Origin: Xanthomonas sontii
Lineage (GTDB): Bacteria; Pseudomonadota; Gammaproteobacteria; Xanthomonadales; Xanthomonadaceae
DNA: 64,000 nt
Direction of reading: 5' to 3'
NCBI RefSeq assembly: GCF_040529055.1
Contig: NZ_CP132342.1
Span: forward strand, 4,462,001 to 4,526,000
Numbering within the stretch: the stretch's first letter is position 1; every line of letters begins with the position of its first letter. A program made the translations under genes and the position numbers. The notes beneath the pieces were generated by a model. The model saw only the letters and a list, made by a program, of their open reading frames with translations. It did no database searches and was not told the DNA's origin. Positions 10,092-22,630 of the stretch are shown in pieces.

Positions 10092-10097
10092 GGGCAG

Positions 10098-11096
10098 TTA
10101 CCGGTCGGTGGTCTTCAGGGGGAGGTCCGCGCGCGGGGCGGCGGGCACGGGCGGCAGGCCCGCGCCAGCAGGCGCAGCGAGCAGTTGCCGCGCCAGCGCG
10201 GCGTCGCGGTGCATCTGCGCGGTCAGCGCCGGCAGATCGGCAAAGGTTTCCTCGTCGCGCAGCTTGGCGACGAACTCCACCTCGATGTGGCGACCGTACA
10301 GGTCGCCCTGGAAATCGAACAGGTGCGCTTCCAGCAGCGGCTCCACGCCCTGCACGGTCGGGCGGGTGCCGAAACTGGACACCGACGGCCACGGCTGCGC
10401 CGCCACCCCGTGCACCCAGGTGGCGTAGATGCCGGACAGCGCCGGGGTGCGGGCGAACCGCAGGTTGGCGGTGGGATAGCCGAGCGTGCGCCCGAGCTGC
10501 TTGCCGCGCACCACGCGGCCGCCGATCGCATACGGGCGGCCGAGCAGTTCGGCGGCATGGGCGAACTCGCCGGCCACCAGCAGCTCGCGGATGCGGGTGC
10601 TGGAAATGCGCTCCTCGCGCAGGTGCACCGGCGCGATCTCGTCGGCGGCGAAGCCATGCTGGGCGCCCAGCGCACGCAGCAGCGCGATGTCGCCGCCGCG
10701 CTTGTGGCCGAAGCGGAACGCCGGGCCGATCCAGACCTCGCGCGCACGCAGGCGCTCGACCAGCACGCGCTGCACGAAGTCCTCCGCGCTCATCGAGGCC
10801 ATGCGCCGGTCGAAGCGCAGCAGGCCGACGCTGTCGATGCCGAGTTGGAGCAGGCCCTGCACCTTGGCCCGGGCCAGGGTCAACCGCGGCGGCGGCGCGG
10901 CCGGGGCGAAGAACTCGCGCGGCAGCGGCTCGAAGCTCAGCGCCACCGCCGGCACGCCCGCTTCGCGCGCGCGCGCGATCGCCTGCCGCACCAGCGCGCG
11001 GTGGCCCAGGTGCAGGCCATCGAAGGCGCCGATGCAGACCACGCTTCCCTGCGGGAACAGGGTCCCGCCCTCGACGTCTCTAAACAGCCTGCTCAT
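10098..11096 (-). CDS. ribF: Bifunctional riboflavin kinase / FAD synthetase
   Basis: Converts riboflavin to FMN and FMN to FAD. The protein has 332 residues. The N-terminal nucleotidyltransferase domain has GAFDGLHLGHRALV and a later ISSTRIRELL motif. The C-terminal kinase domain has LGYPTANLRF and an acidic end (EAHLFDFQGDLYG). The start at 11096 gives the expected N-terminus; the frame continues open upstream only through the heptamer repeat tracts. The gene heads the ribF-ileS-lspA-ispH unit, and murJ lies 455 bases further upstream on the same strand. Confidence 0.96.
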   Translation of the reverse strand: MSRLFRDVEGGTLFPQGSVVCIGAFDGLHLGHRALVRQAIARAREAGVPAVALSFEPLPREFFAPAAPPPRLTLARAKVQGLLQLGIDSVGLLRFDRRMASMSAEDFVQRVLVERLRAREVWIGPAFRFGHKRGGDIALLRALGAQHGFAADEIAPVHLREERISSTRIRELLVAGEFAHAAELLGRPYAIGGRVVRGKQLGRTLGYPTANLRFARTPALSGIYATWVHGVAAQPWPSVSSFGTRPTVQGVEPLLEAHLFDFQGDLYGRHIEVEFVAKLRDEETFADLPALTAQMHRDAALARQLLAAPAGAGLPPVPAAPRADLPLKTTDR

Positions 11097-11173
11097 TCCT
11101 CGGTCCGAAGCGCCGGCGCTGGAAGCGCCGGTCGATGATGCGTAACCGTCGAGTATAGCGGGTGGGGGCTTGG

Positions 11174-11264
11174 CTCGGGGCTCGGGGCTCGGGGCTCGGG
11201 GCTCGGGGCTCGGGGCTCGGGGCTCGGAGCTCGGGACCCGGGACCCGGGACCCGGGACCCGGGA
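11174..11264. repeat. Tandem heptamer array, left arm
   Basis: Seven perfect copies of CTCGGGG (11174-11222) pass through two degenerate units into four copies of CCCGGGA (11237-11264). The array is part of the ribF-murJ gap and is mirrored by complementary-sense heptamers at 11471-11547. It is probably length-variable between strains. Confidence 0.9.
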
Positions 11265-11333
11265 CGGCAGCATCGGCGTGCGGAGCAAACCCACTGCAAA
11301 GCGATCATCAAAAACAGAGTAGTCGCTTTCTGC

Positions 11334-11395
11334 GGGAGGGACTTCAGTCCCGACGGGCTTTCCCCGGAACGCCCGTCGGGGCTGAAGCCCCTCCC
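11334..11395. repeat. REP-like palindrome in the ribF-murJ gap
   Basis: An imperfect inverted repeat of about 25 bases per arm with a 12-base loop. The left arm begins GGGAGGGACTTCAGTCCCGA at 11334 and the right arm ends GGCTGAAGCCCCTCCC at 11395. The left-arm word GGGAGGGACTTCAGTCCCGA recurs exactly near 19357, so this belongs to a dispersed family. Confidence 0.85.
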
Positions 11396-11470
11396 ACAGT
11401 GCAATCGCAAGCGCTTGGCACTCGCGGAAACTCCCGGGCCCCGGGTCCCGGGTCCCGGGTCCCGGGGCCC

Positions 11471-11547
11471 GAACCCCGAACCCCGAACCCCGAACCCCGA
11501 ACCCCGGACCCCGGACCCCGGACCCCGGACCCCGGACCCCGGACCCC
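11471..11547. repeat. Tandem heptamer array, right arm
   Basis: Five copies of GAACCCC (11471-11505) are followed directly by six copies of GGACCCC (11506-11547). A few TCCCGGG units precede them. The C-rich strand here is in the opposite sense to the G-rich left arm, so the two arrays form an interrupted inverted pair around the REP-like palindrome. The array ends just before the murJ stop codon. Confidence 0.9.
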
Positions 11548-11551
11548 GGCT

Positions 11552-13159
11552 TCAATGCTCGCGCAGATCCCGCGGCCGGAACCCCAGCGCCAGCAAGGCG
11601 AGCAGATACACCGCGCCGCCGCCGCCGACCAGCAGCAACAGGCTGCCGATCCGGTGCCACTTGTCCATGGTGGTGAACGCCGGCAGCCAGTGCAGGCCCA
11701 GCGCTAGGACCGCGGCCATCGCCGCACAGGCCACGCCCAGCCGCAGCAGGTAGCCGCTCCAGCCCGGCTTGGGCTGGTAGACCTGGTCGCGGCGCAGCCA
11801 GCGCCACAGCAGCGACAGGTTGAGGTAGCTGGCCACCGCACTGGCCAGGCCCAGTGCCAGGTGCAGGCCCGGCACCGCCGCCAGCGCCGCGCGCACGCCC
11901 TGCGCGCGCAGCTCCGCCGGCACCCACAACTGGTACAGGATCGCCAGGAACAGCAGGTTCAGCGCCATGTTGGCGACCAGCGCGGCGACGCCGGCGCGCA
12001 CCGGCGTGCGCGTGTCCTGGCGCGAATAGAACGCCGGCAGCAGCACCTTGAGCAGGGCGAACGCCGGCAGGCCGAAGCTCAGCCCGAACACCGACATCGC
12101 CGCCATCCGCGTGTCGAAGGCGGTGAACTTGCCGTACTGGAACAGGGTCGCCACCAGCGGCTGGCTCAGCAGCATCAGCCCCAGCATCGCCGGCACCGCG
12201 ATCAGCAAGGTGGTGCGCAGCCCCCAGTCCAGCGCGCTGGAAAAGCCCGCGCGATCAGTCTTGACGTGGTGCCGCGACAGCGCCGGCAGGATCACCGTGC
12301 CCAGGGCCACCCCGAATACGCCCAGCGGCAGCTCCAGGAAGCGGTCGGCCTGCGACAGCCAGCTCTGCGAGCCGGCGTACAGGAACGAGGCGATCACCGT
12401 GTCCAGCAGCAGGTTGATCTGCGCGATCGAGGAGCCGAACAGGGTCGGCACCATCAGGGACAGCACCCGGCGCACGTCCGGATGCCGCCAGCCCCAGCGC
12501 GGCAGGGTCAGCAGGTCGATGCCGCGCAAAGCCGGCAACTGGAACAGCAACTGCAGCACGCCGGCCACCAGCACCGCCCAGCCCATCGCCAGAATCGGCA
12601 CCTGCAGCCGCGGCGCCAGCCACAGTGCGCCGGCGATCATGCACAGGTTGAGGATCACCGGGGTCAGCGCCGGCAGGCCGAAGCGGTGAAAGCTGTTGAG
12701 CGCGCCACCGGCCAGCGCGGTCAGCGACACGAACAGCAGGAACGGGAAGGTCAACCGCAGCAGATCGACGATCAACCCGAACTTGGCCGGGTCGTCGGTA
12801 GCGCCAGGATTGAACAGCATCGCCACCTGCGGGGTGAAGATCAGCCCCAGCGCGGTGACCAGCAGCAGCACCCCGCCCAGGGTGCCGGACACCCGCGACA
12901 TCAGCGCGCGCAGGTCGGCGTGCGGGCGGGTTTCCTTCACCTCGGTGAACACCGGCACGAAGGCGGTGGCGAACGAGCCCTCGGCGAACAGCCGGCGCAG
13001 GAAGTTGGGAATGCGGAACGCCACCCAGAACGCGTCGGTGGTGGCGTTGGCGCCGAAGGAAATGGTGATGGCCTGGTCGCGCACCAGTCCCAGCACGCGC
13101 GAGACCATGGTCATGCTGCTGAACGAGAGCAGCCCGCGGAGCATGCGCGGCTGGCTCAT
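11552..13159 (-). CDS. murJ: Lipid II flippase MurJ (MviN)
   Basis: Moves lipid-linked peptidoglycan precursor across the inner membrane. It is a 535-residue polytopic protein of the MOP superfamily with about 14 hydrophobic segments. Family motifs include SRVLGLVRDQAI near the N-terminus, FRIPNFLRRLFAEGSFATAFVPVF, and charged residues in the central membrane segments. The position next to divergent rpsT and upstream of ribF is the usual order in gammaproteobacteria. The gene stops 5 bases after the heptamer array. Confidence 0.97.
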   Translation of the reverse strand: MSQPRMLRGLLSFSSMTMVSRVLGLVRDQAITISFGANATTDAFWVAFRIPNFLRRLFAEGSFATAFVPVFTEVKETRPHADLRALMSRVSGTLGGVLLLVTALGLIFTPQVAMLFNPGATDDPAKFGLIVDLLRLTFPFLLFVSLTALAGGALNSFHRFGLPALTPVILNLCMIAGALWLAPRLQVPILAMGWAVLVAGVLQLLFQLPALRGIDLLTLPRWGWRHPDVRRVLSLMVPTLFGSSIAQINLLLDTVIASFLYAGSQSWLSQADRFLELPLGVFGVALGTVILPALSRHHVKTDRAGFSSALDWGLRTTLLIAVPAMLGLMLLSQPLVATLFQYGKFTAFDTRMAAMSVFGLSFGLPAFALLKVLLPAFYSRQDTRTPVRAGVAALVANMALNLLFLAILYQLWVPAELRAQGVRAALAAVPGLHLALGLASAVASYLNLSLLWRWLRRDQVYQPKPGWSGYLLRLGVACAAMAAVLALGLHWLPAFTTMDKWHRIGSLLLLVGGGGAVYLLALLALGFRPRDLREH

Positions 13160-13183
13160 GCGGCAGCCCTCTTGACAATTGAC

Positions 13184-13212
13184 TTGACGCGAATATTCGG
13201 ACGCTTCATACT
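13184..13212 (+). promoter_or_regulatory. Sigma70-type promoter of rpsT
   Basis: TTGACG at 13184-13189 and CATACT at 13207-13212 with a 17-base spacer, a good match to the -35 and -10 boxes. It lies about 50 bases upstream of the rpsT start codon, within the divergent gap to murJ. Confidence 0.7.
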
Positions 13213-13260
13213 CTCCCGCTTGTTTTTATCCACCACACAGCTTTCCAGGAAACCACCACC

Positions 13261-13533
13261 GTGGCCAATATCAAGTCCGCCAAGAAGCGCGCCAAGCAGA
13301 CCGTCGTGCGCAACGCGCGCAACACGGCTCAGCGTTCGATGCTGCGCACCGCCGTCAAGAAGGTCATCAAGGCCCTGGACGCCAACGACGCAGCCGGCGC
13401 CGAAGCCGCTTTCGCCATCGCCCAGCCGATCCTCGACCGTTTCAGCTCGCGTGGCCTGATCCACAAGAACAAGGCTGCCCGTCACAAGAGCCGCCTGAGC
13501 GCCCGCATCAAGGCGATCAAGACCGCCGCCTGA
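13261..13533 (+). CDS. rpsT: 30S ribosomal protein S20
   Basis: Small 16S rRNA-binding protein, 90 residues, rich in Lys, Arg and Ala. It starts [13 protein letters not shown] from a GTG codon and contains [11 protein letters not shown] and RLSARIKA, which are typical of the family. The GTG start agrees with the autogenous low-efficiency start known for rpsT in other gammaproteobacteria, though regulation here is not shown by the sequence. A promoter lies about 50 bases upstream, and a strong terminator follows. Confidence 0.97.
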   Translation: MANIKSAKKRAKQTVVRNARNTAQRSMLRTAVKKVIKALDANDAAGAEAAFAIAQPILDRFSSRGLIHKNKAARHKSRLSARIKAIKTAA

Positions 13534-13581
13534 TCGGCTGCCGTCGACGCCGGAAGCGCGCACGCTTCCGGCAGCACCACG

Positions 13582-13608
13582 AAAAAGCCCGGCCTCGGCC
13601 GGGTTTTT
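13582..13608 (+). terminator. Terminator after rpsT
   Basis: A GC stem CCCGGCC / GGCCGGG with a two-base loop, preceded by five A and followed by five T. It lies 49 bases after the rpsT stop and also faces the 3' end of obgE, so it may work in both directions. Confidence 0.85.
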
Positions 13609-13654
13609 CGTGTGCGCGTCACCCTGCCCCGCGCGCCGCGGGACGGCGCGACGC

Positions 13655-14848
<1,194 letters not shown>

Positions 14849-14867
14849 TCACGGGAGGCGCCTTTGC

Positions 14868-14895
14868 CATTCCCGATTCCCCACTCCCCATTCCC
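14868..14895. repeat. CATTCCC-type heptamer array (right arm of inverted pair)
   Basis: Four tandem heptamers: CATTCCC, GATTCCC, CACTCCC, CATTCCC, the inverted counterpart of the array at 14722-14749. It lies just beyond the terminator that follows rpmA. Confidence 0.85.
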
Positions 14896-14905
14896 AGCCG
14901 CAAAA

Positions 14906-14932
14906 CAAAAACCCCGCCGAAGCGGGGCTTTC
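14906..14932 (-). terminator. Terminator after rpmA
   Basis: Stem CCCCGC / GCGGGG with a four-base loop. On the minus strand it is followed by a U-rich run (the A-rich tract at 14907-14911). It lies about 45 bases after the rpmA stop, so it ends the rplU-rpmA transcript before obgE. Confidence 0.75.
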
Positions 14933-14976
14933 GTCAGCAAGCCTGCGCCACGGCGCAGGCCCTGGACACCGGCGAC

Positions 14977-15237
14977 TTACGCCTCGGTGACCACGCTCAC
15001 GGTGCGGCGCTTCTTGGCGCCCTTCACCGAGAACTCGACCTTGCCGTCGACCAGCGCGAACAGGGTGTGGTCGCGGCCCAGGCCGACGCCGGCGCCCGGG
15101 TGGAACTGGGTGCCGCGCTGACGCACGATGATGTTGCCGGCTTCGATGGCCTGGCCGCCGAACATCTTCACGCCCAGGTACTTCGGGTTGGAGTCGCGGC
15201 CGTTGCGCGAGGAACCTACGCCTTTTTTGTGTGCCAT
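14977..15237 (-). CDS. rpmA: 50S ribosomal protein L27
   Basis: 86 residues, beginning [20 protein letters not shown], the highly conserved L27 N-terminus that reaches the peptidyl transferase centre. The later [10 protein letters not shown] and [17 protein letters not shown] motifs are also diagnostic. It is 12 bases downstream of rplU, as one unit. Confidence 0.98.
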   Translation of the reverse strand: MAHKKGVGSSRNGRDSNPKYLGVKMFGGQAIEAGNIIVRQRGTQFHPGAGVGLGRDHTLFALVDGKVEFSVKGAKKRRTVSVVTEA

Positions 15238-15249
15238 GACTGCTGCTCC

Positions 15250-15570
15250 TTACTTCTTGTCGCCACCGGCGATGCCGGTGATCTCGATTTCGGTGTAGTG
15301 CTGCCGATGACCCTGACGCTTCATGTGGTGCTTGCGGCGGCGGAACTTGATGATGCGCACCTTGTCGGCGCGGCCGTGGGCCACGACCTTGGCGGTGACG
15401 GCGGCGCCCTTCAGCGCGTCGCCGATCTTGATGCCGTCGCTGTCGCCCAGCATCAGGATGTTGTCGAACGTGATCTCGTTGCCGGCTTCGACTTCGAGCT
15501 TTTCCACGCGGAGCGTTTCGCCCTGCGCGACGCGGTATTGCTTACCGCCGGTGACCAGTACTGCGTACAT
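15250..15570 (-). CDS. rplU: 50S ribosomal protein L21
   Basis: 106 residues, beginning [20 protein letters not shown] and containing [15 protein letters not shown], the basic rRNA-binding stretch of L21. The ATG at 15570 matches the family start; the frame stays open further upstream but has no similarity. A clear promoter lies about 70-95 bases upstream. It forms an operon with rpmA. Confidence 0.98.
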   Translation of the reverse strand: MYAVLVTGGKQYRVAQGETLRVEKLEVEAGNEITFDNILMLGDSDGIKIGDALKGAAVTAKVVAHGRADKVRIIKFRRRKHHMKRQGHRQHYTEIEITGIAGGDKK

Positions 15571-15636
15571 GACCAGACTTCCTCTGTAGTTATTGTGGTC
15601 GTTCCTGCCGTGCCGTTTCGGGCAGACAGGAGCGGG

Positions 15637-15666
15637 ATTGTAAGCCGCCGCGCGCGGCAGGGTCAA
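15637..15666 (-). promoter_or_regulatory. Sigma70-type promoter of rplU-rpmA
   Basis: Read on the minus strand, TTGACC (15666-15661) and TACAAT (15642-15637) are separated by 18 bases. Both match the consensus well, and the position is about 65 bases upstream of the rplU start codon. Confidence 0.75.
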
Positions 15667-15866
15667 GCCCACCCAGGCCCGGACTGTCAAGCCCCGCGGG
15701 CCGGCGCGGCTACCTGAACCAGCCAGCCGCCGGCGCCCGGCGGCGCTGGGATCTGCGGCAATTGCCCCCACCTGACAAGCTGGGTACGCTGATCGATTGC
15801 CGTCCCCTTTCCGCCCCCACACTGGCCAGCGGCACCGCCACGGCCGGCACATTCCGGAATCTCTTC

Positions 15867-18865
<2,999 letters not shown>

Positions 18866-18866
<1 letters not shown>

Positions 18867-19273
18867 TGAGCAGCGAACACAAGATCCTGGCGCGCATCCC
18901 GATCAGCGTGCGCTGGCGCGACATGGACAGCATGGGCCACGTCAACAACGCCAAGTACATCTCCTACCTGGAAGAGGCGCGCGTGCGCTGGATGCTGGGC
19001 GTGGAAGGCGTCTCGATGAGCGATCGCATCGCCCCGGTGGTGGCGGCGACCAACGTCAACTATCGCGCACCGATCGTGTGGCCCAACGACATCCTGGTCG
19101 AACTGTTCGTCGAGCGCCTGGGCACCAGCAGCGTGACCATCGGCCACCGCATCGTCGACCAGCAGGACGAAAGCCGGCTGTACTCCGACGGCCACGTGGT
19201 GGTGGTGTGGATGGACACCCAGACCGGCAAGAGCGCGCCGCTGCCGGACGCCGTACGCAAGGCGACGAGCTGA
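18866..19273 (+). CDS. Hotdog-fold acyl-CoA thioesterase (4-hydroxybenzoyl-CoA thioesterase type)
   Basis: 135 residues of the YbgC/FadM-like class. The catalytic Asp lies in RWRDMDSMGHVNNAKYISYLEEAR, the family signature (shown here in part: RDMDSMGHVNN). It should hydrolyse acyl-CoA thioesters in the cytoplasm; the chain-length preference cannot be read from sequence. Its ATG overlaps the uvrA stop (TGATG), so its translation is probably coupled to that of uvrA, an unusual partnership with no obvious functional link. Confidence 0.88.
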
Positions 19274-19335
19274 GGCCTGCGCTTGCGCCGGGCGTGGCCC
19301 GGCGCATAGTCCGCAGCGCAGCGGCGCTGCCCACG

Positions 19336-19465
19336 CAGGAGCGGCGTGCGCTCCTTGTGGGAGGGACTTCAGTCCCGACGACGGGTGGTCTCAGCCGACG
19401 CTGGGCTTCGCCCGTCGCGGCTGATCCCACAAAAGGGGACGAGAACCGCTCCTACGACAAGGGGA
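19336..19465. repeat. REP-like palindromic cluster
   Basis: This gap carries an outer pair CAGGAGCGG and CCGCTCCTACG, and inside it GGGAGGGACTTCAGTCCCGA facing GTCGCGGCTGATCCCAC. The inner left word is identical to that at 11334, and the outer words match those at 5499-5580. It lies between the ends of the convergent thioesterase and copper-chaperone genes. Confidence 0.75.
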
Positions 19466-19490
19466 GGCGCCTTTTCCCGAGGAGGCTCCC

Positions 19491-19937
19491 CTACATCGCC
19501 TGCTTGCGCACGGTCAGCGTCGCATCAGCCTTGCCGCCGCCTTCCAGTTGCAACTGCAGCGGCACGACCTGGCCTTCGGTCAGCGCACCCTTGCCCTGCA
19601 TCAGCATCAGGTGCATGCCGCCGGGCTTGAGTTCCACGCTGGCGCCAGGCGCCAGCGGCACGCGCTCGACCGCGCGCATCCGGCTGACTCCGGCCACCAG
19701 CGTGGTTTCATGCAACGACACATCGCCGAAAGCGGGGCTGCTGGCCCCGGTGACCGTGACCGGCTTGCCACAGCCGTTGTGGAGCACGCCGTAGCCGGCG
19801 GTCATCGGCATCGCCGGATTCGGCGGCAAGCGCGCCCAGCCCTGCTCCAGAGTGACGCACGCCGGTTCCGCGGCCGACGCAGTGGCGGCAACCGCACACA
19901 GCACGAACAATACGCCAGCGAATGGTTTGGTTATCAT
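19491..19937 (-). CDS. Periplasmic copper chaperone, PCu(A)C family
   Basis: 148 residues with a cleavable signal peptide (hydrophobic to about residue 22, ending ASA-A). The copper-binding pattern His-x10-Met-x21-His-x-Met is present: LHETTLVAGVSRM and then GGMHLM. Proteins of this family deliver Cu(I) to the CuA site of cytochrome oxidases or act in copper handling. The gene is divergent from a crotonase and has no assembly partners (such as Sco) adjacent. The ATG at 19937 gives a normal signal peptide; a longer frame exists upstream but overlaps the divergent gene. Confidence 0.87.
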   Translation of the reverse strand: MITKPFAGVLFVLCAVAATASAAEPACVTLEQGWARLPPNPAMPMTAGYGVLHNGCGKPVTVTGASSPAFGDVSLHETTLVAGVSRMRAVERVPLAPGASVELKPGGMHLMLMQGKGALTEGQVVPLQLQLEGGGKADATLTVRKQAM

Positions 19938-19971
19938 CGCCGAGGTTCCTTCTTCGAAAGCAGACCGCAGC

Positions 19972-20751
19972 ATGACGACGCTCATCGACGTGATCAACCA
20001 TGGCCCCCTCCGCGAACTGCGCCTGGCGCGGCCGCCGGTCAATGCGCTGGACACCGATCTGTGCCGGCACCTGATCCAGGCGATCGAGCAGGCCGGCGCC
20101 GAGGGCGCGCACGGCATCGTGCTGTCGGGCAACGAACGCCTGTTCTCCGCCGGCATGGACGTGCCGCACCTGCTGAGCCATGGCGACGACCGCGCCAAGC
20201 TGCTGGGCAGTTGGCAGCAGTTCTTCGGCGCGGCGCGCGCCTTGGCCGCCAGCCCGATCCCGGTGGTCGCAGCGCTGACCGGCCACGCCCCGGCCGGCGG
20301 TTGCGTGCTGGCGCTGTGCTGCGACTACCGGGTGATGGCGCGCAGCCCCGATGCGGCGCATCCGCTGCACATCGGCCTCAACGAGACCCAGGTCGGCCTG
20401 GTCGCCCCGGAAGGCATCCAGCGCCTGCTGCGGCGGGTGGTCGGCGCGCACCGCGCCGAGCGCCTGCTGGTCGGCGGCGACCTGGTCAGCGCCGAGCGCG
20501 CGCTGGAGATCGGCCTGGTCGACGAACTGGTCGACGCCGACCTGGTGGTGGCGCGCGCGCTGGCCTGGCTGCTGGACCTGCTCAAGCGCCCGCGGCAGCC
20601 GATGCTGCAGACCCGTGCCATCGCCCGCGCCGACCTGCGCGCGGCGCTGGCCGACGAGCACATCGGGCTGGAGCGGCTGATCGACGACTGGCAGGCGCCG
20701 GACACCCAGGCCGCACTGCGCGCGCTGGTGGCGCGGCTGGGCAAGGGCTGA
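19972..20751 (+). CDS. Enoyl-CoA hydratase/isomerase family protein
   Basis: 259 residues of the crotonase superfamily. The oxyanion-hole stretches are LFSAGMDVPHLL and GHAPAGGCVLALCCDYRVM. The region NETQVGLVAPEG, where the catalytic acids of hydratases usually sit, has Glu residues in plausible positions. The substrate is unknown, and hydratase, isomerase and hydrolase members cannot be told apart here. The gene lies 34 bases from the divergent copper-chaperone gene and just upstream of tesB. Confidence 0.85.
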   Translation: MTTLIDVINHGPLRELRLARPPVNALDTDLCRHLIQAIEQAGAEGAHGIVLSGNERLFSAGMDVPHLLSHGDDRAKLLGSWQQFFGAARALAASPIPVVAALTGHAPAGGCVLALCCDYRVMARSPDAAHPLHIGLNETQVGLVAPEGIQRLLRRVVGAHRAERLLVGGDLVSAERALEIGLVDELVDADLVVARALAWLLDLLKRPRQPMLQTRAIARADLRAALADEHIGLERLIDDWQAPDTQAALRALVARLGKG

Positions 20752-20787
20752 GCGGAGCGGGCACGCGGGCGGGCGCGGACGGCCCGC

Positions 20788-20793
20788 TATAAT
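20788..20793 (+). promoter_or_regulatory. Probable -10 box of tesB
   Basis: A perfect TATAAT placed 31 bases upstream of the TTG start codon. No good -35 box is seen at 16-18 bases upstream, so an extended or weak promoter is inferred. Confidence 0.45.
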
Positions 20794-20823
20794 CGGCGCA
20801 CGTCCGTCGCCAGGCCCCGTCTC

Positions 20824-21732
20824 TTGTCCGCCAAGCCCGCCCCCGTCGTCTCCGAACTGATCGAGCTGCTGTCGCTGGAGCGGCTGGAGGACAACCTGTT
20901 CCGCGGCCAGAGCCGCGACATCGGCACCAAGTACGTGTTCGGCGGCCAGGTGCTGGGCCAGGCGCTGTCGGCGGCGCAGGCCACGGTGGAGAACGCGCGC
21001 CGCGTGCATTCGCTGCACGCCTACTTCCTGCGCGCCGGCGACATCGAGCATCCCATCGTCTACGACGTGGACCGCACCCGCGACGGCGGCAGCTTCTCGG
21101 TGCGCCGGGTCACCGCGATCCAGCACGGCAAGGTGATCTTCTTCTGCGCGGCCTCGTTCCAGGAACAGGAGGACGGCGCCACCCACCAGCTGAAGATGCC
21201 GGAAGTGCCGCAACCGGAAGACATCGAGCCGACTCCGGCGGCGCGCCCGGACGTGCTGGCGACGCTGCCGACCAAGGTGCAGCGCTGGCTCTCGCGCGGC
21301 GGCCCGTTCGAGTTCCGCCACGTGTATCCGCGCGACGAACTGAATCCGCCCAAGCGTCCGCCGTTCCAGCAGATGTGGCTGCGCCTGAGCGAGCCGGTCG
21401 GCGATGCGCCGGAACTGCACCAGGCGCTGCTCGCCTACGCCTCCGACTTCCACCTGCTCGGCACCGCCACCTTCCCGCACGGCATCAGCTATTACACGCC
21501 GAACGTGCAGATGGCCTCGCTCGACCATGCGCTGTGGTTCCATCGTCCGTTCCGCGCCGACGACTGGCTGCTGTACTCGCTGGACAGCCCCAGCGCGCAG
21601 GGCGCGCGCGGCCTGGCGCGCGGGCAGTTCTTCACCCGCGACGGCACCCTGGTGGCCAGCACCGCACAGGAAGGCCTGATCCGCGTGGTCCCCGACGCCG
21701 ACGCCGCGGCGCAGGTGCCGGCAAAACGCTGA
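20824..21732 (+). CDS. tesB: Acyl-CoA thioesterase II
   Basis: Cytoplasmic double-hotdog thioesterase of medium- to long-chain acyl-CoAs, 302 residues, close to the usual 286. The family start LIELLSLERLEDNLFRGQS and GGQVLGQALSAA are clear. In the second hotdog SLDHALWFHRPFR carries the catalytic Asp and TAQEGLIR the catalytic Gln. Translation starts at TTG, 31 bases after a TATAAT box. The next gene follows after 10 bases and is probably cotranscribed. Confidence 0.93.
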   Translation: MSAKPAPVVSELIELLSLERLEDNLFRGQSRDIGTKYVFGGQVLGQALSAAQATVENARRVHSLHAYFLRAGDIEHPIVYDVDRTRDGGSFSVRRVTAIQHGKVIFFCAASFQEQEDGATHQLKMPEVPQPEDIEPTPAARPDVLATLPTKVQRWLSRGGPFEFRHVYPRDELNPPKRPPFQQMWLRLSEPVGDAPELHQALLAYASDFHLLGTATFPHGISYYTPNVQMASLDHALWFHRPFRADDWLLYSLDSPSAQGARGLARGQFFTRDGTLVASTAQEGLIRVVPDADAAAQVPAKR

Positions 21733-21742
21733 GGACACGAAC

Positions 21743-22264
21743 ATGCGTCAGATCTTCAGCAGCCAACGCGTGGAAACCGCCGAAGGCGTCGCCGCCCTGC
21801 TGCGCGACGCCGGCATCGACGTGCGCCTGAGCAACGGCCGCTCCTACCGGACCCGGCGCAGCGGCCAGTTCAGCTATCTCGACCCGGTCGCGGCGCAGGC
21901 GCAGCCCACGGTGTGGGTGGTGCACGCCGACGACCAGCCGCGTGCACGCGAACTGCTGCGCGACGCCGGCCTGCTCGACAGCACCCGCCGCGATCCGGAA
22001 CAGGGCCGTGCGCCCTACTTGAACGAGTTCCGCTCGCAGGTGGAAGCGGACGGCGGCAAGCGCTGGGCCTGGCGCATCCGCATCGCCCTGCTGCTGGCGA
22101 TCGGTGCGGTGGCGCTGATCACCGTGCTGCGCCATCGCGACAACCGCGCGCCGATCAACGCACCGGCACAGGCACCCGCGACGCAACCGGCCACGCCCCC
22201 GGCGCAGGACACCGGCAGCGACGAAGTGCGCGTGCGCGTGCAGCCGGCGCCGCGCGGCAACTGA
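21743..22264 (+). CDS. Conserved membrane protein with a DUF2007-like N-terminus (tentative)
   Basis: 173 residues. The N-terminal 85 residues (RQIFSSQRVETAEGVAALLRDAGIDV... HADDQPRARELLRDAGLL) look like a small ferredoxin-like domain of the kind found in DUF2007 proteins. One membrane segment follows at about residues 113-130, then a Pro/Ala/Thr-rich periplasmic tail. Function is unknown. Its spacing after tesB suggests one operon. Confidence 0.65.
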   Translation: MRQIFSSQRVETAEGVAALLRDAGIDVRLSNGRSYRTRRSGQFSYLDPVAAQAQPTVWVVHADDQPRARELLRDAGLLDSTRRDPEQGRAPYLNEFRSQVEADGGKRWAWRIRIALLLAIGAVALITVLRHRDNRAPINAPAQAPATQPATPPAQDTGSDEVRVRVQPAPRGN

Positions 22265-22630
22265 GCCGCGCCGAACGCAGGTCCACGCATGCGGTGGACG
22301 TCGCCTCTGGCGATGACGCCCTGCCGATGATCGTCCTTGCGCGACGGCGCGACACCAGGCGCTGCGACGGCAATCCGATCGGCACGGCGATCGCATCCTG
22401 CGCGCGGTGTCCGCCGTAGCGGAGACCGCCACCGCAACCGGCCGCGACGCTGCCGACGCGCCCCGCGCGACCACGCACGTCCCGCGCTGCACCTGCGCCG
22501 CACTGCACTGCACGCGACGGCAGGTTTCGGCCGATGGAAAAACAAGAACGCCCCTGCGCGCGGGGCGCAGGGGCGCTGTCGATCGGCGCCTTGGTGCAGT
22601 GACGCCGCGGCCACCGCCGCGGCGGATGGC
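22265..22630. other. Intergenic stretch between convergent genes
   Basis: About 365 bases without a supported gene. Apart from the terminator at 22537-22574 that serves the EF-hand gene, I see only short imperfect GC-rich inverted words and no promoter. Confidence 0.5.
22537..22574 (-). terminator. Terminator after the EF-hand gene
   Basis: Stem GCCCCTGCGC (22550-22559) with GCGCAGGGGC (22565-22574) and a five-base loop. On the minus strand it is followed by a U-rich run. It lies 56 bases after the stop of the EF-hand gene. Confidence 0.8.

Noticed and set aside
6996..11138. A 1380-codon open frame on the plus strand opposite ileS and ribF
   Set aside because: It is a shadow of the GC-rich codon bias of the minus-strand genes. 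Its composition is dominated by Arg, Gln, His and Ala and it has no motif, while the minus-strand genes have intact catalytic motifs.
11174..11547. Possible CRISPR array
   Set aside because: Units are seven bases long, there are no spacers, and no cas gene is near.
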